Assembly: GCA_031308135.1 (NCBI GenBank) | Contig: JAHLJT010002630.1 | Span: forward strand, 99,693,608-99,757,607 | Reading direction: 5' to 3' | DNA: 64,000 nucleotides | Source of the DNA: Acheta domesticus | Lineage: Eukaryota > Arthropoda > Insecta > Orthoptera > Gryllidae | Shown: piece by piece, positions 34,596 to 45,200 of the stretch | Position numbering within the stretch: position 1 is the stretch's first letter | Layout: every line of letters starts with the position of its first letter | Program-made: the position numbers and the translations under genes | The notes under the pieces: model-generated | What the model saw: only the letters and a program-made list of their open reading frames with translations | Databases searched by the model: none | What the model was told of the DNA's origin: nothing

Positions 34596-35634
34596 TGTGA
34601 CCGTACTTACCTTTGCTGGCTCACGGTTACACATATCATAAAATTTTTTTTTGTATGGGTACAGGAGTTCTTTAAGGGGGTTACTTTAATCTACAGTATC
34701 TGGATTCAAAGGCCTACTATCATATGAACAGAATTTATTAGAACAAAAGAACAATAAGACATCATTACATTACCAACATAGCTTGCATCATTGCTTTGAT
34801 CATAATTCTATGGTTCATTCTGTACATCTCTAACCTTCCCACCATTACATTATCATTCCCGCTTATGCAACTTCCAACCCTTTGGAAAAACTACGTGCCA
34901 TTCATATGCTACTACGCACATCATTACTTTCAACGTTACACAGTGAGCATCCTGAACTGGCGTTTCATTTAATTTTCCTTCTATTTGTTCACAATTAGAA
35001 TTACTTATCTGATCGTTACGATCGTCGATTTCTACGTGACGCGTTGCTGCCCGTTCCGCCTGAGGCCGGGAGGTAACCTTGATGCCCGCGATGCTCCGTC
35101 TGCCCACGTGTCACCGCAGCCCGTTTCCAATCCACCGGCGTCGCCTTCCCACGGTTTCTTTCTTCACACGATGACTTTAATCGTATCAGCTCAGCAGCTC
35201 CACCGCATAATCACACATCAGCACAGCCGCACCAACTATCATTAACCCGCATCGCCCACGTGTCCGTGCACTGTTCCCCCTTTTTATTAAATTTCGTAAT
35301 TATTCTCTCTTAAATAAGTTCACCACAATCCTTACACTCGCTTATTGCACAGTTCATCACAATTTTTCTTTCTTAAATACCTGTTGCCCCGATTACACTG
35401 GATTTTCTTGTACATCAAAGCATCGCTCTCTAACCACCATTGCATACCGTTACCGTCCTCCGCCATGCTGCTCAACCGCCAACTGTCGCTTTTGCGCGGT
35501 CAGACCGATCAGTTCCCACTACCCCGTGCGCTCGTTCACGACTCTGTCGATCCGTTCCGCCGCGGTTCCTCACTCTGCGCGCTACTTTTGAATGTGGTGG
35601 AGCGCCTATTCTTTGTGTTTGACCAATACGGTCA
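34596..35634 (-). repeat. 5' LTR of the Ty3/gypsy element
   Basis: Minus-strand ends are TGACCGTA and TACGGTCACA (TG...CA). About 1039 bp, nearly identical to 26494-27530; visible differences include homopolymer length near 34646 and TTACCGTCCTCCGCC versus CGTCCTCACGCC near 35450. Confidence 0.92.
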
Positions 35635-35660
35635 AAATATATATATATAATATATATAAG

Positions 35661-35760
35661 NNNNNNNNNNNNNNNNNNNNNNNNNNNNNNNNNNNNNNNN
35701 NNNNNNNNNNNNNNNNNNNNNNNNNNNNNNNNNNNNNNNNNNNNNNNNNNNNNNNNNNNN
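35661..35760. other. Assembly gap of exactly 100 N
   Basis: Placeholder gap between the AT-repeat flank of the retrotransposon and a zinc-finger gene tail. Sequence continuity across it is not established. Confidence 0.98.
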
Positions 35761-35945
35761 CATGCGGACCGCCACTGGTGAGAAACTTTTCGAGTGTTTG
35801 AACTGTGAGAAGTCTTTCAGAAGGATTCCATCTGTGATTAGGGAGTTTCTGTGAAGCGAACCCTGGACGATCACTAGCGCGCTCGCAGTGTTCTACTGTG
35901 ACGTGCATTCAGTGTTCAACAGATCTTTAGTAAACAATCGACGTT
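35761..35945 (+). pseudogene. 3' tail of a paralogous zinc-finger gene
   Basis: Homologous to 57969-58155, the end of the zinc-finger gene and its 3' flank, including CACTAGCGCGCT and GTGACGTGCATTCAGTGTTC. Here the frame is open from MRTATGEKLFECLNCEKSF to a stop near 35852, so this copy keeps the degenerate last finger that the 57-kb gene loses by frameshift. Everything upstream is hidden by the gap or missing. It indicates a tandem family of zinc-finger genes at this locus. Confidence 0.75.
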
Positions 35946-36749
35946 GCTGTCATGCAAATGGCAAATTTTCTGTATTACGTATTAACATTTGAAAATCATT
36001 TTTGATCCATTTATGTGTGCTTCCGTTTGCCGAAAAGCAGTGTTAATAATTAAGAAATAGACGCATCCCCGCCCAGTGGGAAGTCTTTTTCCGATTTGTT
36101 GGTAACGTCTTTGTTTCGGCGATCCACAGTGGCACGGCGGCCGTTCATAAGAGCGGGCGAGAATGCTTTTGACTTTCGTTTTTCAGAATTTTCTGTGGTA
36201 TTGATTGGCCACCATGTATTCGCATCACGTTTCCTTCATCTCCAGTGCACCATAATTCTTCTTTTTTGGTAAATATAGGTTTTTAATTGGAATGATGAAA
36301 ATGTATTTGGTTTGTGATTAAATTCTAATTTTTTGTCAATATGAAGTCAAAAGTGTTTTGGTACGTATACGATGCATGGATTATTGGTAGCTTATCGAGT
36401 TCTACCACTGAATAATTTTTAAAATTGATATAACAGAATACCAGGGTGTATAATACTTTTCAAAACCTTGAAGGAATATTTTTAGACATGAAAACTCATG
36501 ACTTTTTGCTAAAAAGTTTATTCTGGTTAAGTTTTTATAAATATTTCCTTGCACTAATTTTTTTAATGTTTTCGCTAATTACTTTTCTAACATTTTATTT
36601 TTGTTCAGCCGGCTGTTTTTGTGTTACCACTTATTACTTCATTAACCTCAAAATGCTTGTAATAGTGAAATGATAAGAGCGAAGATAATAGAGGGACCAC
36701 AGAGACCGAATCCAGTGTCCAAGGAACGTGTGTGATGCTGGCTCGTCGC
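35946..36749. other. Intergenic, nothing certain
   Basis: AT-rich, with no repeat family of this window and no exon recognised. It separates the zinc-finger tail from the GC-rich block. Confidence 0.4.
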
Positions 36750-36999
36750 CTTTCTCTCTTCCTCATGTGATTGCCAAGAGGTGCGAACAAAGGGCAGTCG
36801 GAGGGTTTTTGGGAAGGAAGAACTCAGCCGAGGGAAGAGTGGGAAGCGACAACTGCGCAGCGGTCGCGCTGCGTCTGTCAACTGTCCTCGTGGGCGATGG
36901 GGAGGGGACGGGGGCGGGGGCAGCAGCGGCGGCCACGCCTCTGAAGAATGCGGGAGGGGGCGTGGTCCAAGCACAGAGGCGGAGGGGAATCGACGTTTT
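36750..36999 (+). promoter_or_regulatory. CpG/GC-rich block, candidate promoter and 5' untranslated exon of the zinc-finger gene
   Basis: A sharp GC- and CpG-rich island (GGGGACGGGGGCGGGGGCAG near 36902; GGGGGCGTGGTCC near 36956) in AT-rich sequence, followed by a strong donor GTAAGT at 37000. Its position is about 3.6 kb before the first recognised coding exon on the same strand. No TATA box or initiator was verified. Frames inside it are open by composition only. Confidence 0.35.
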
Positions 37000-38569
37000 G
37001 TAAGTGGGACGCGCGAACTTCATAACACACTGGTGCACCACGGAACTCCTATAACTGGCGGGAAGAGCACTTAGAGCGCCCAGCTGGGCGAACGTTACTG
37101 CAACTTTAGGCGCGCCGGGAAAATGTGCTAACACACTTGAAAAATATTTATACGGTAACTTTATCTAGAGATTTAAATACATCTAAAACAGACTTGACAG
37201 TGATTTTCTTCGGTTTCGCTGCAGACCGACAGAAAATATTTAGGACATTCGTTAATCTTCTTGGCATGGATTTCAAGAAATTGGTAACTAAATGTGTCAT
37301 TGTAGAAAGAAATTGTAAATTATTTCTCCAGAGCTTCTTGTGGATACAATGTTCCACCTTATTGTACGGTATGCTATTATGGTTTATTCATGAAAATTAG
37401 TTTTTTAATTTGATGTGCTTTGTATGACTTGTTCAAGCGACATCTAATAAGGACTTCATTTGTCCCAAAGGAGGGACTCTATTCCAAAGTGAAAATATTG
37501 CTGGGTGCTTCAATAATGTGTACAAATGTATAATAAACCCTGAAATTAATGCACAGAACTGTTTGTTCTTTTCAAAGTATATTCAATGTCCAGGTGTTTT
37601 AAAGGCGGGAAATGGATTTTATTTTTTTTAATGCAGCCCAGCAATTGAAAAAATCTGAAAAAATTGTACAACAATTTGTGTTTTAAGAGAAACTTCTGAT
37701 ATTTTTTTCGAGCATGTTCCAGGCTTCTAAGACAGTAAAAAATATTTCTTGTTATTTTATTCAAAAATATTTTTTTGTGTTTGAATTTGGGCCTAAGAAA
37801 ATATTGAAAAATGTTTTTCTGATAGTACAAATTGTGTTCTTATTTATCATATTTTTTTCAGTGAGATAAAATAGTGTTAAGTTGACGAAAAAAATTGAAA
37901 TTAAAAAACACCTTTTTGGCTGTATAGGGATGTGGGTGGTGGGAAGGGGGCCAAGAAACCTCTCAAAAATGTTATTTTAAAGTTAGAATTATAGTGTAAC
38001 CACTCATATGTAATTTGGTTGAGGGGTAACTTTTTACCATCTTTTCCGGGGGTACCCTTTTTTAGAATTCTTTTTAGTTCTCTTTGGTATTATTCAGGTA
38101 AGCACGAGGGTGCTCAAGAATACTTGGGCAGAGTGAAGTTACATGTACTGTCCAGAATGAAAGCAAGGGGACCATCTTAGCATTTGCTCAAAGGATCAAC
38201 GGAAACTGGGCAAAAAATCTTGATCGAGTTAGTGTCATTATTCTCACAGCTGAATTACAATTCTTGTAATTAATGATAGTGGTGGTAGTAGTGGTGGTGG
38301 TGGCGGCGGCGGCGGCGGCGGTGACAGTAAGTGGTGGTGGTGGTGGTGGTGGTGTATTGATTTAAAAATGATATAACATTATTGATCATAGAGCCTAATG
38401 TATCAGTCAAATTAAGGTTGAAGGAAATAGAATTTTGGTCGGAGATTGTCCTTCTACATCAACTGCAATTTAATAGGGCAAGATGCAGGACAGTATATGT
38501 CAGTTCTTTTTCTTTGCTTCAGCTCGAACAGTCAACACGAAACAGAAAGTCAAATGGGATAAGAAGTTT
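37000..38569. other. Presumed first intron of the zinc-finger gene
   Basis: AT-rich with no exon recognised. It contains the GGT/GGC trinucleotide repeat at 38277-38354. Confidence 0.4.
38277..38354. repeat. (GGT)n/(GGC)n microsatellite
   Basis: About 78 bp of GGT, GGC and GTA triplets. Confidence 0.9.
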
Positions 38570-39130
38570 TTGTTTATTTATATTTTGTTATGGGAAGTAG
38601 AGTTTGTGATTTGTATATTCCTTCACACTGCTTCAACATGTTGTTAAGCAGGAAAGCTTTCAATTTACTTTGAAACGTATGTATTACGTTTGTGTCTCTA
38701 ATATCATGGCCTCGCGTGTTGTAAAGTGTAAAGCCCTCTATTAGGGTCCTGTTTTGATAAAGTGTAGTTTGAGGGGGGAACATGTAGGTTATACATTTGA
38801 CGAATGTTGTGGTTGTGTACATCAGAATTAAGAGTAAAAGTGTCTTTGTTTTTCGTGAGAATCTTCTCTGTGAAGGCCACTATTTCAAATACGTGCATGC
38901 ATGGTAGAGAAAGAATCCTTTATTTATTGAACAGGGGTTTGCATGACTCAATCTTGTGAGTGCTGGTCATTGTTTGCAGTATTCGTTTTTGGATAATAAA
39001 TGTGGGAGTGCTTTCAGGGGCATTTTCCCCGAAAATTATTCCATATTTTAGGTGTGAGTGCACATTTGCTAAAACGTTGTCTGAAGTGTCCTAAGTGTAA
39101 TGCGAAGTGTAATTCTTCACGAGTTTGGAA
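38570..39130 (-). mobile_element. Non-LTR retrotransposon C-terminal fragment
   Basis: On the minus strand the pieces ILSLPCMHVFEIVAF, SDVHNHNIRQMYNLHVPPSN, GLYTLQ and FQSKLKAFLLNNML follow in order with small frame changes. This is the usual C-terminus after the RT domain of Jockey/RTE-type LINEs (consensus HxxNTR...LHxP...FKxxLKxFLL). Inactive. Confidence 0.6.
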
Positions 39131-39892
39131 CGGTAATGAATCTGGCGTTACTTTTAATTACGTTTGATTATGGTGGTATTAATATTTATACTCACTCGTC
39201 TCGATATACTATCTTCGCTGTTCAAAGTTTATTGCAATTTTCACAGTTCATTGTTTCACTGGTTCCATAAGGTTCCACAGAGCAACCATATTATTTATGC
39301 CGTGAGACATTCGATCATGGAGAAGGCCCTCTCGCACCAAGAAATAAAAACCCAAGAATCCTCGTGGATTAACACTTCATGGTATTCACCCATTGTATCG
39401 TCGTCAATATGCGGCTATACTGGCACTTTTCTAAATATAGCAGATAATTGGTAAATTAATAGTTATTGAAAATAATGAATAGAAAATAAGTAAATGATCG
39501 TTCCTGAAAATAAATAAGATTCTTCCATACAGTGTATTTGATTGTTCCATAAAGTAAATGCGATTGTTCCTTAAACTAAATATGATTGTTACTTAAAATG
39601 ACATTCGGCGATTTTTCTTGCCTATACGTGCGTTCTTTCGAGAATGAATAAAACCAGAAAGAATGGCCATGGATTAATATTCACCCATGAAACGACGAAC
39701 CAAGAACAGAATAATTCTTTCTCCATGCATCTAAAATCGCCGTATTCTTCCACCCCAAAACGAGCCCCCAGTTTGAATCACGAAGTCTACAAGGCACGAA
39801 TTAGACTTCGTGGTTTGAATCAAAAGTTCGCCCAGCAAATATCAACAATCTGTATTACGAGCTCATCTTGTGAAGGCAGCAGGGATTCATGG

Positions 39893-40418
39893 CATATACT
39901 GCGATTTTTGTAGGAAGAGCTCTCAAAATAACTCAAATCGCATCTTCGCAATGGAATATGTCACGGCATTTCGTATCATTCACAGTCGTTCCGCTAGATT
40001 TCGCACGATCGCGACTGTATGAAGCAGTGCTTGCGATCATGCGACTTCCACCGGCAAGACCGAGAAAAGACGCGAAATGCCGTGACATATTCCATCGCGA
40101 AGATGGGATTTGAGTTATCTTGAGAGCTCTTCCTAGAAAAATCGCAGTATATACTGCAGTATATACTGCGATTTTTGTAGGAAGAGCTCTCAAGGCCACT
40201 CAAATCCCATCTTCGCGATGGAATATTCACGGCATTTGGCGTCTTTTCTCGGTCTTGCCGGTAGAAGTCGCATGATCGCAAGCACTGCTTCATACGGTGC
40301 GATCGTGCGAAACCTAGCGGAACGACTGTGAATGACACGAAATGCCGTGACATATTCCATCGCGAAGATGGGATTTGAGTGGCCTTGAGAGCTCTTCCTA
40401 CAAAAATCGCAGTATAAA
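39893..40418. repeat. Inverted pair of M1 MITEs forming a ~525-bp palindrome
   Basis: The first copy (39893-40147) and second copy (40165-40418) are reverse complements of each other around a centre at about 40141-40171 (ATCGCAGTATATACTGCAGTATATACTGCGAT region). Outer ends are ATATACTGCGATTTTTGTAG and its inverse. Each copy is itself foldback, so the unit can form a long hairpin or two small ones. Arms differ at a limited number of sites. Confidence 0.85.
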
Positions 40419-40599
40419 GCTGTGGTATTTGTTACTCTCTGGATTGTACACCTTCCATGCCGTTGCGACCGAAGGGCTTGAATGAGCGTGCAGGGCGAAT
40501 TGCTTAGTACTCTTTAAAAGAACGTTTCTTGCCTTAAGCTCTGTCAATACCAGGTTATAAATTTGTTGACTTGTGATTTGTGATCTGGCTATATTAGTT

Positions 40600-40647
40600 A
40601 TGGAAGAGATTAATATATTAACAGAAAGCATTATTAAAGTAGAAGCG
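40600..40647 (+). CDS. Zinc-finger gene, coding exon 1
   Basis: ATG at 40600 gives MEEINILTESIIKVEA, then donor GTAAGC at 40648, phase 0. The TES-I-KVE start is a common form of the first coding exon of insect C2H2 genes. An acceptor-like TCAATACCAG upstream (ends about 40552) would join it to a 5' untranslated exon. Confidence 0.65.
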
Positions 40648-42176
40648 GTAAGCATTTTCTATAAATTAGACATAGTAATGTTGGAATGAGATTTGTCACT
40701 TATTATGAATTCCTATGATCTAAGGTTATATGTAATGAACCCGTAATTAATGATGCTGAAACTCGATTGTAATGGATGTTCGAAGTGGAGCATACGTTAA
40801 AGTTATCCTTGTTTTTAAATGATTGCATTTGTGTTACCTCTAGGTAAAAGAAGAACCGGATGATGTGAATGAAGATGATTGCTGGAATGCTTTTGTGAGT
40901 AATATTTGTGTTAGTGGCATAATCTAGCGACATTATCTTCTGAAAAATGTAATTGATGTGACATTATTGGGGTTTGAAGAAGCAGCCACCATTATGAAAG
41001 TGCAGATTTTTCAGCATTGAAGCGTGTTGAGAGATGAGTGATAGTGTGTGAGGTTTCAGTTCTTAAGTACCTCGGTTGAATTCCTGTTAGAGCAGGAGAA
41101 AATTCAAAGTTTCACAGAAATGTCTAATGTGTTGTTCTGCCAAAAGGAAAACTGAATATTATGGTTAATCGGATTTAATGGGGTTCATGCTTTGGAAGGT
41201 GATTCTGGATAGGTTTTACAAATAACAGCTTGTTAAGGAAAGCTACCTTCCTGCGTCTAAATTGTCATGGTCATTATGCCATTTTTGGGTGTGGAGATTA
41301 AAGAGAAAGGGAAGGTGTTACCATCACTGAAGGGATGTTTGCGTTTGAACGCGCCATGAACTGTATCAAAACAGTAGCTTCATTTGATTTGAAATTTCAA
41401 GAACTTGAATCGGAAGATTTAATTTTTGTTGTGTTAAATTTAACTAGATTCATCTGTGTATTCAGAAACGGCTAGTCGAGATACCATTCTTCCATTTAGT
41501 GAATTCGCATGTAGCATTTATGTCATTTGAATGAAATTAGTAAAATTTGCTTCTGTGATGAAACTTCTTTGCCTATTATCTTCAGTTTATTTTAAAGTTG
41601 AGCCTTTTTGAGTGATCTATCTCAAAAGCATCAATTCACTACTTAAGTTACTTAAGATTTTTAGAACTCGTTTAAAAAAGTAAAGATGAAAAAGTAGAAT
41701 TTGCCAATTCTTTGTTTAGTTGTTAAGAACATAATCCATCAATACTTGTCCAAAATATTTTAACAAAAAACTTGTGTAGTATTGTTAACTAATAAAAGAT
41801 GTGATATTTTCACTTAAAAATTAATGAAATTTTAAGTTAATATTAATTTTAATTTTAATAAAATATAAATATTTCAGATTATCGTAATTATTCAATTGGA
41901 ATTTACAAGCAATATAAGTAATTTTTCATTAATGTCTTAAAATGTAGTTGAAAAATGTAGATTTCGCAATAGTATCACATCAGCATACTACACAAGTATG
42001 AAGTTGAGGTTATATAAAACCAATTCATTTGTTTTTATGACTTGGGCCAGATTGTCTGAAGATATAAAACCAGCTAAATAGCTTTTGATACACTGATGGG
42101 AAGGCTTTTTGCTACGGATTATACGGACTAATTAAAAAAACAATTATATTTTTTGTATTATATAAAGAACAAGGGT

Positions 42177-42224
<48 letters not shown>

Positions 42225-45200
42225 TTTGCCAAACTATAGTTTTGTTCTGACCAATAATCAAATTTATAATATTGATTTCCAAAAAAAAATAAAAAACTTT
42301 GCGAAACGGAATTTCACTTGCTTTAAACATTGTTGTAACAACTCCGCTTTAAACATTTAGTTTCAATGTTGTTTCTATTATAATGTGAAAATCTTGATTG
42401 AAATTTAAGTATTAATAGTTGTATAACAAGTATACTCGATACAAGTTTTGTAATTGTATAACACGTTAAAAAACGCCAAACAATTTGCAGGGTCTGAGAG
42501 ACAATGTTACCTATAATGTAATCAATTTTGTTGCCACAGAAGAGTTAATGAAATTTTGTTCAGCTGCAAGTCAAAACAACACGGATATATTGGTATCTTA
42601 ATGAAATATTGTAAAACTTCTTTCATCTTATTTTCTTACCTGTTCAAACAAAATTTAAGTGTGCGCTCTTTCAGTTGGCGCAGATAGTTCAAAAACACAA
42701 TAAATCTAACGAATGTAATTGAGTGTTTATAAAAAAACCTTGAAATTCATTGTCTAAATGCATTTTGATTCATTTGAGTATCTCATTGAAGCTTTGAGTA
42801 ATGAAGATTAAAATTGTTACTGGGAGTTTGCTGGGATTAATCAGCAGTGCATGTGTTTGCCGCTGCCCCTACCAACGTGATTGTAGCAAGTCAAAGAAGT
42901 GTTGTGTGTGGAGGAGGGCAGGGTGGAATGAAGCAAGATGAAATTGGATGACATGGGATGTAGCAATTGGGATAATGGGCAGGGTATGATGGGGCATGGA
43001 TAAACCAGTTAAAGAATTCATTTCTGGTCTTGTCTAATACATGATTGTAAATAAAAAGCTGGCCAAACAAATAATACAATTTACATAAAGTAGTCCGCTT
43101 CTTTTCATTCCTAGAAACCCCAGTTGCTGGAAAGATAAGCAGAGATCTCCCACTGTTCCATTTTTGGAACATTTTTCTTTTATCTCAGAAATGTCATTAT
43201 TCGCTCTCGGTTCCATGCTAGTTCCCTTTATTATTGAGAAGAAGGATTAGTAGTCTGGTTCACATGCTCACATTTCGTGAAATCTCAGTGACGAGGATGA
43301 ATAATTACTTAAAAATACCCCCATTTGGTGACAAGGTGTCTGAAAAGAAACAGTTAGTATGTAATAACAGGCAGTGTGGTGTATTTGCTTATCAATATTT
43401 GTGAACATTGAAGAAAACATGTATTTTGATGATGAACCTATCGTCCTCTCATTTGACTGAAACCTAAGCCAGAAATTATGTAATAAATCTTGATGTTCTA
43501 TTTTTGGAAAAGTGGGATTGAATGACCTGCATGTTTTATTTTCCCTATGTAGCCTACATGTCGACGAGATCATTAGCATTCTGAAAGAATAAGACTATTA
43601 TTGTACGCAGAAGTTTTTATTTCTTCTCCTAATTTCCTTGCTGATGAGGATTCTGGGGGATAATCTCAGCAGAAATCAGCTAAGAGGATGTACAGAAGCT
43701 AATGTGCTCTAGAGAACTGACTCCCAAATTATTATAGATGAAGACATTGGAATTATAGTTTGTTTCGTGGTTTTTGGTATATCCTGTATGCACTTCCTGA
43801 GTATTACATATTTGCATGTTAGAATGCCATTTGGACAGTATATCTGTTGTTGCTGATGTTTCGGCCCCGAGTTCAGAACCTGAAGTAACACTGAAATATA
43901 GATAGAATTATGAAAATTCAGATGGAAGACGTATACAAGTGGTATCAAAATCAGATAATTGTAATAAAGAGGGAAAGATAATTCGAGAATGATTTCTCAT
44001 AGACATTCAGCAGGATCCCCCCAAAAAATGGATTTCGCTCTCTTTTACGGAAGAAGAAATGATGTCTGTGCACTTGTTGGAATGATTTTATCATAATTAT
44101 TAATGTTTAAATATAATGGTACACCTTACTAATTTATATTCCAGTCATAAGAATGACTTTCGTTTTGAAGTAACTGTTGCAAGAAATAATTTTCTTGAAA
44201 ATTAATATTTACGTGTCCGACAATTCACGTTTATCAAGAACAGATAAATTTGCTAAAAGTTTGCCCATTATGGATTACGCTAAACGAGCAGTGGCTTCAT
44301 GCTTTTACAAACGAAAGAACTGTTTTGAGGAAGCAGTAATATCTTATTATGGGAAGGAGAGCAGCAAGCAGCCCATAATGGGAAAACCCATCCATTTTTT
44401 AAGCCGTTTTACTTGTTTCTACGTGTTGCTTCCAGAAATATACAAGTTCTCTATTAGGACGGCCATCACTAGATCCTTCGAAAATTGCAAGAGTGTGCTT
44501 AATGATGTAAGATATGATGAGATCGATCATTTAATTGTGGGTCATAACAAGGAGTGTTACAATGCCAATATCTACATTGGCATTGTAAGAAAAACACAGA
44601 AAATTCAAGAAGTCCAACATTTCTCTACATGCAGAATCATTTGAAATATATCATAGAATGTAATTTTTAGTATCATTTTTATTATTTTTAAGCTATTTAT
44701 CTTTAGAAAACAGTAAATAACCGAAATAAAAATATAATATATATTTTAGAAACATGTTACCCATTCGATCCCACTGTTCCATTTTTGGAACATGCAATTA
44801 TTTCTAAACTAAAATTGATAAAGTCCCTGTTACTCTCACAATGTTCTCCTCAGACCTATTATATGTTGTTAATATGTTAAAAAAATGAAAAAGTTACAAA
44901 AAATAATTTGGGATAAAATGGGTTAATATTTTAATATGGGCATGTATGTTTTTCATGTTTAATTACACATTCATGTCAAAAGGAGTTTTTTTTAATAAGC
45001 TTTATTTTTCTGGTTCCATGAACTACAAGGTCATTAGCGACAATTTATACAAAACTTGCATCAAATAATTTTATAACCTTTAGAAATTGTAAGCCGAAGA
45101 CTTTCTAAATTTCTAACGAAAACATCTATTTATAAAGGCAATTTGGAAGGAAATATATTGTAAGTAGCTCTGAATACACTAGGCAATCTATTAAAATATG

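Larger units (their letters stand above)
26494..35634 (-). mobile_element. Ty3/gypsy-type LTR retrotransposon (9.1 kb)
   Basis: Flanked by direct repeats 26494-27530 and 34596-35634. On the minus strand it reads LTR, primer-binding site, a 1.9-kb leader, gag, protease, reverse transcriptase, RNase H, integrase, LTR. The PR-RT-RH-IN order defines Ty3/gypsy type. No envelope frame lies between integrase (ends about 27612) and the 3' LTR, so it looks like a plain retrotransposon. Every coding block is interrupted by small frameshifts, yet the LTRs differ only by a handful of small changes; this suggests a young insertion whose breaks may partly be assembly errors. It sits in an AT-microsatellite (TATATA on both sides) beyond the 5' side of IR gene 2. 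Target-site duplication cannot be read because both flanks are AT repeats and a gap starts at 35661. Confidence 0.92.

Noticed and set aside
43146..44795. Direct repeats CCCACTGTTCCATTTTTGGAACA as possible LTRs
   Set aside because: Only about 23 bp and self-complementary; they fit better as subterminal hairpins of the piggyBac remnant between them.
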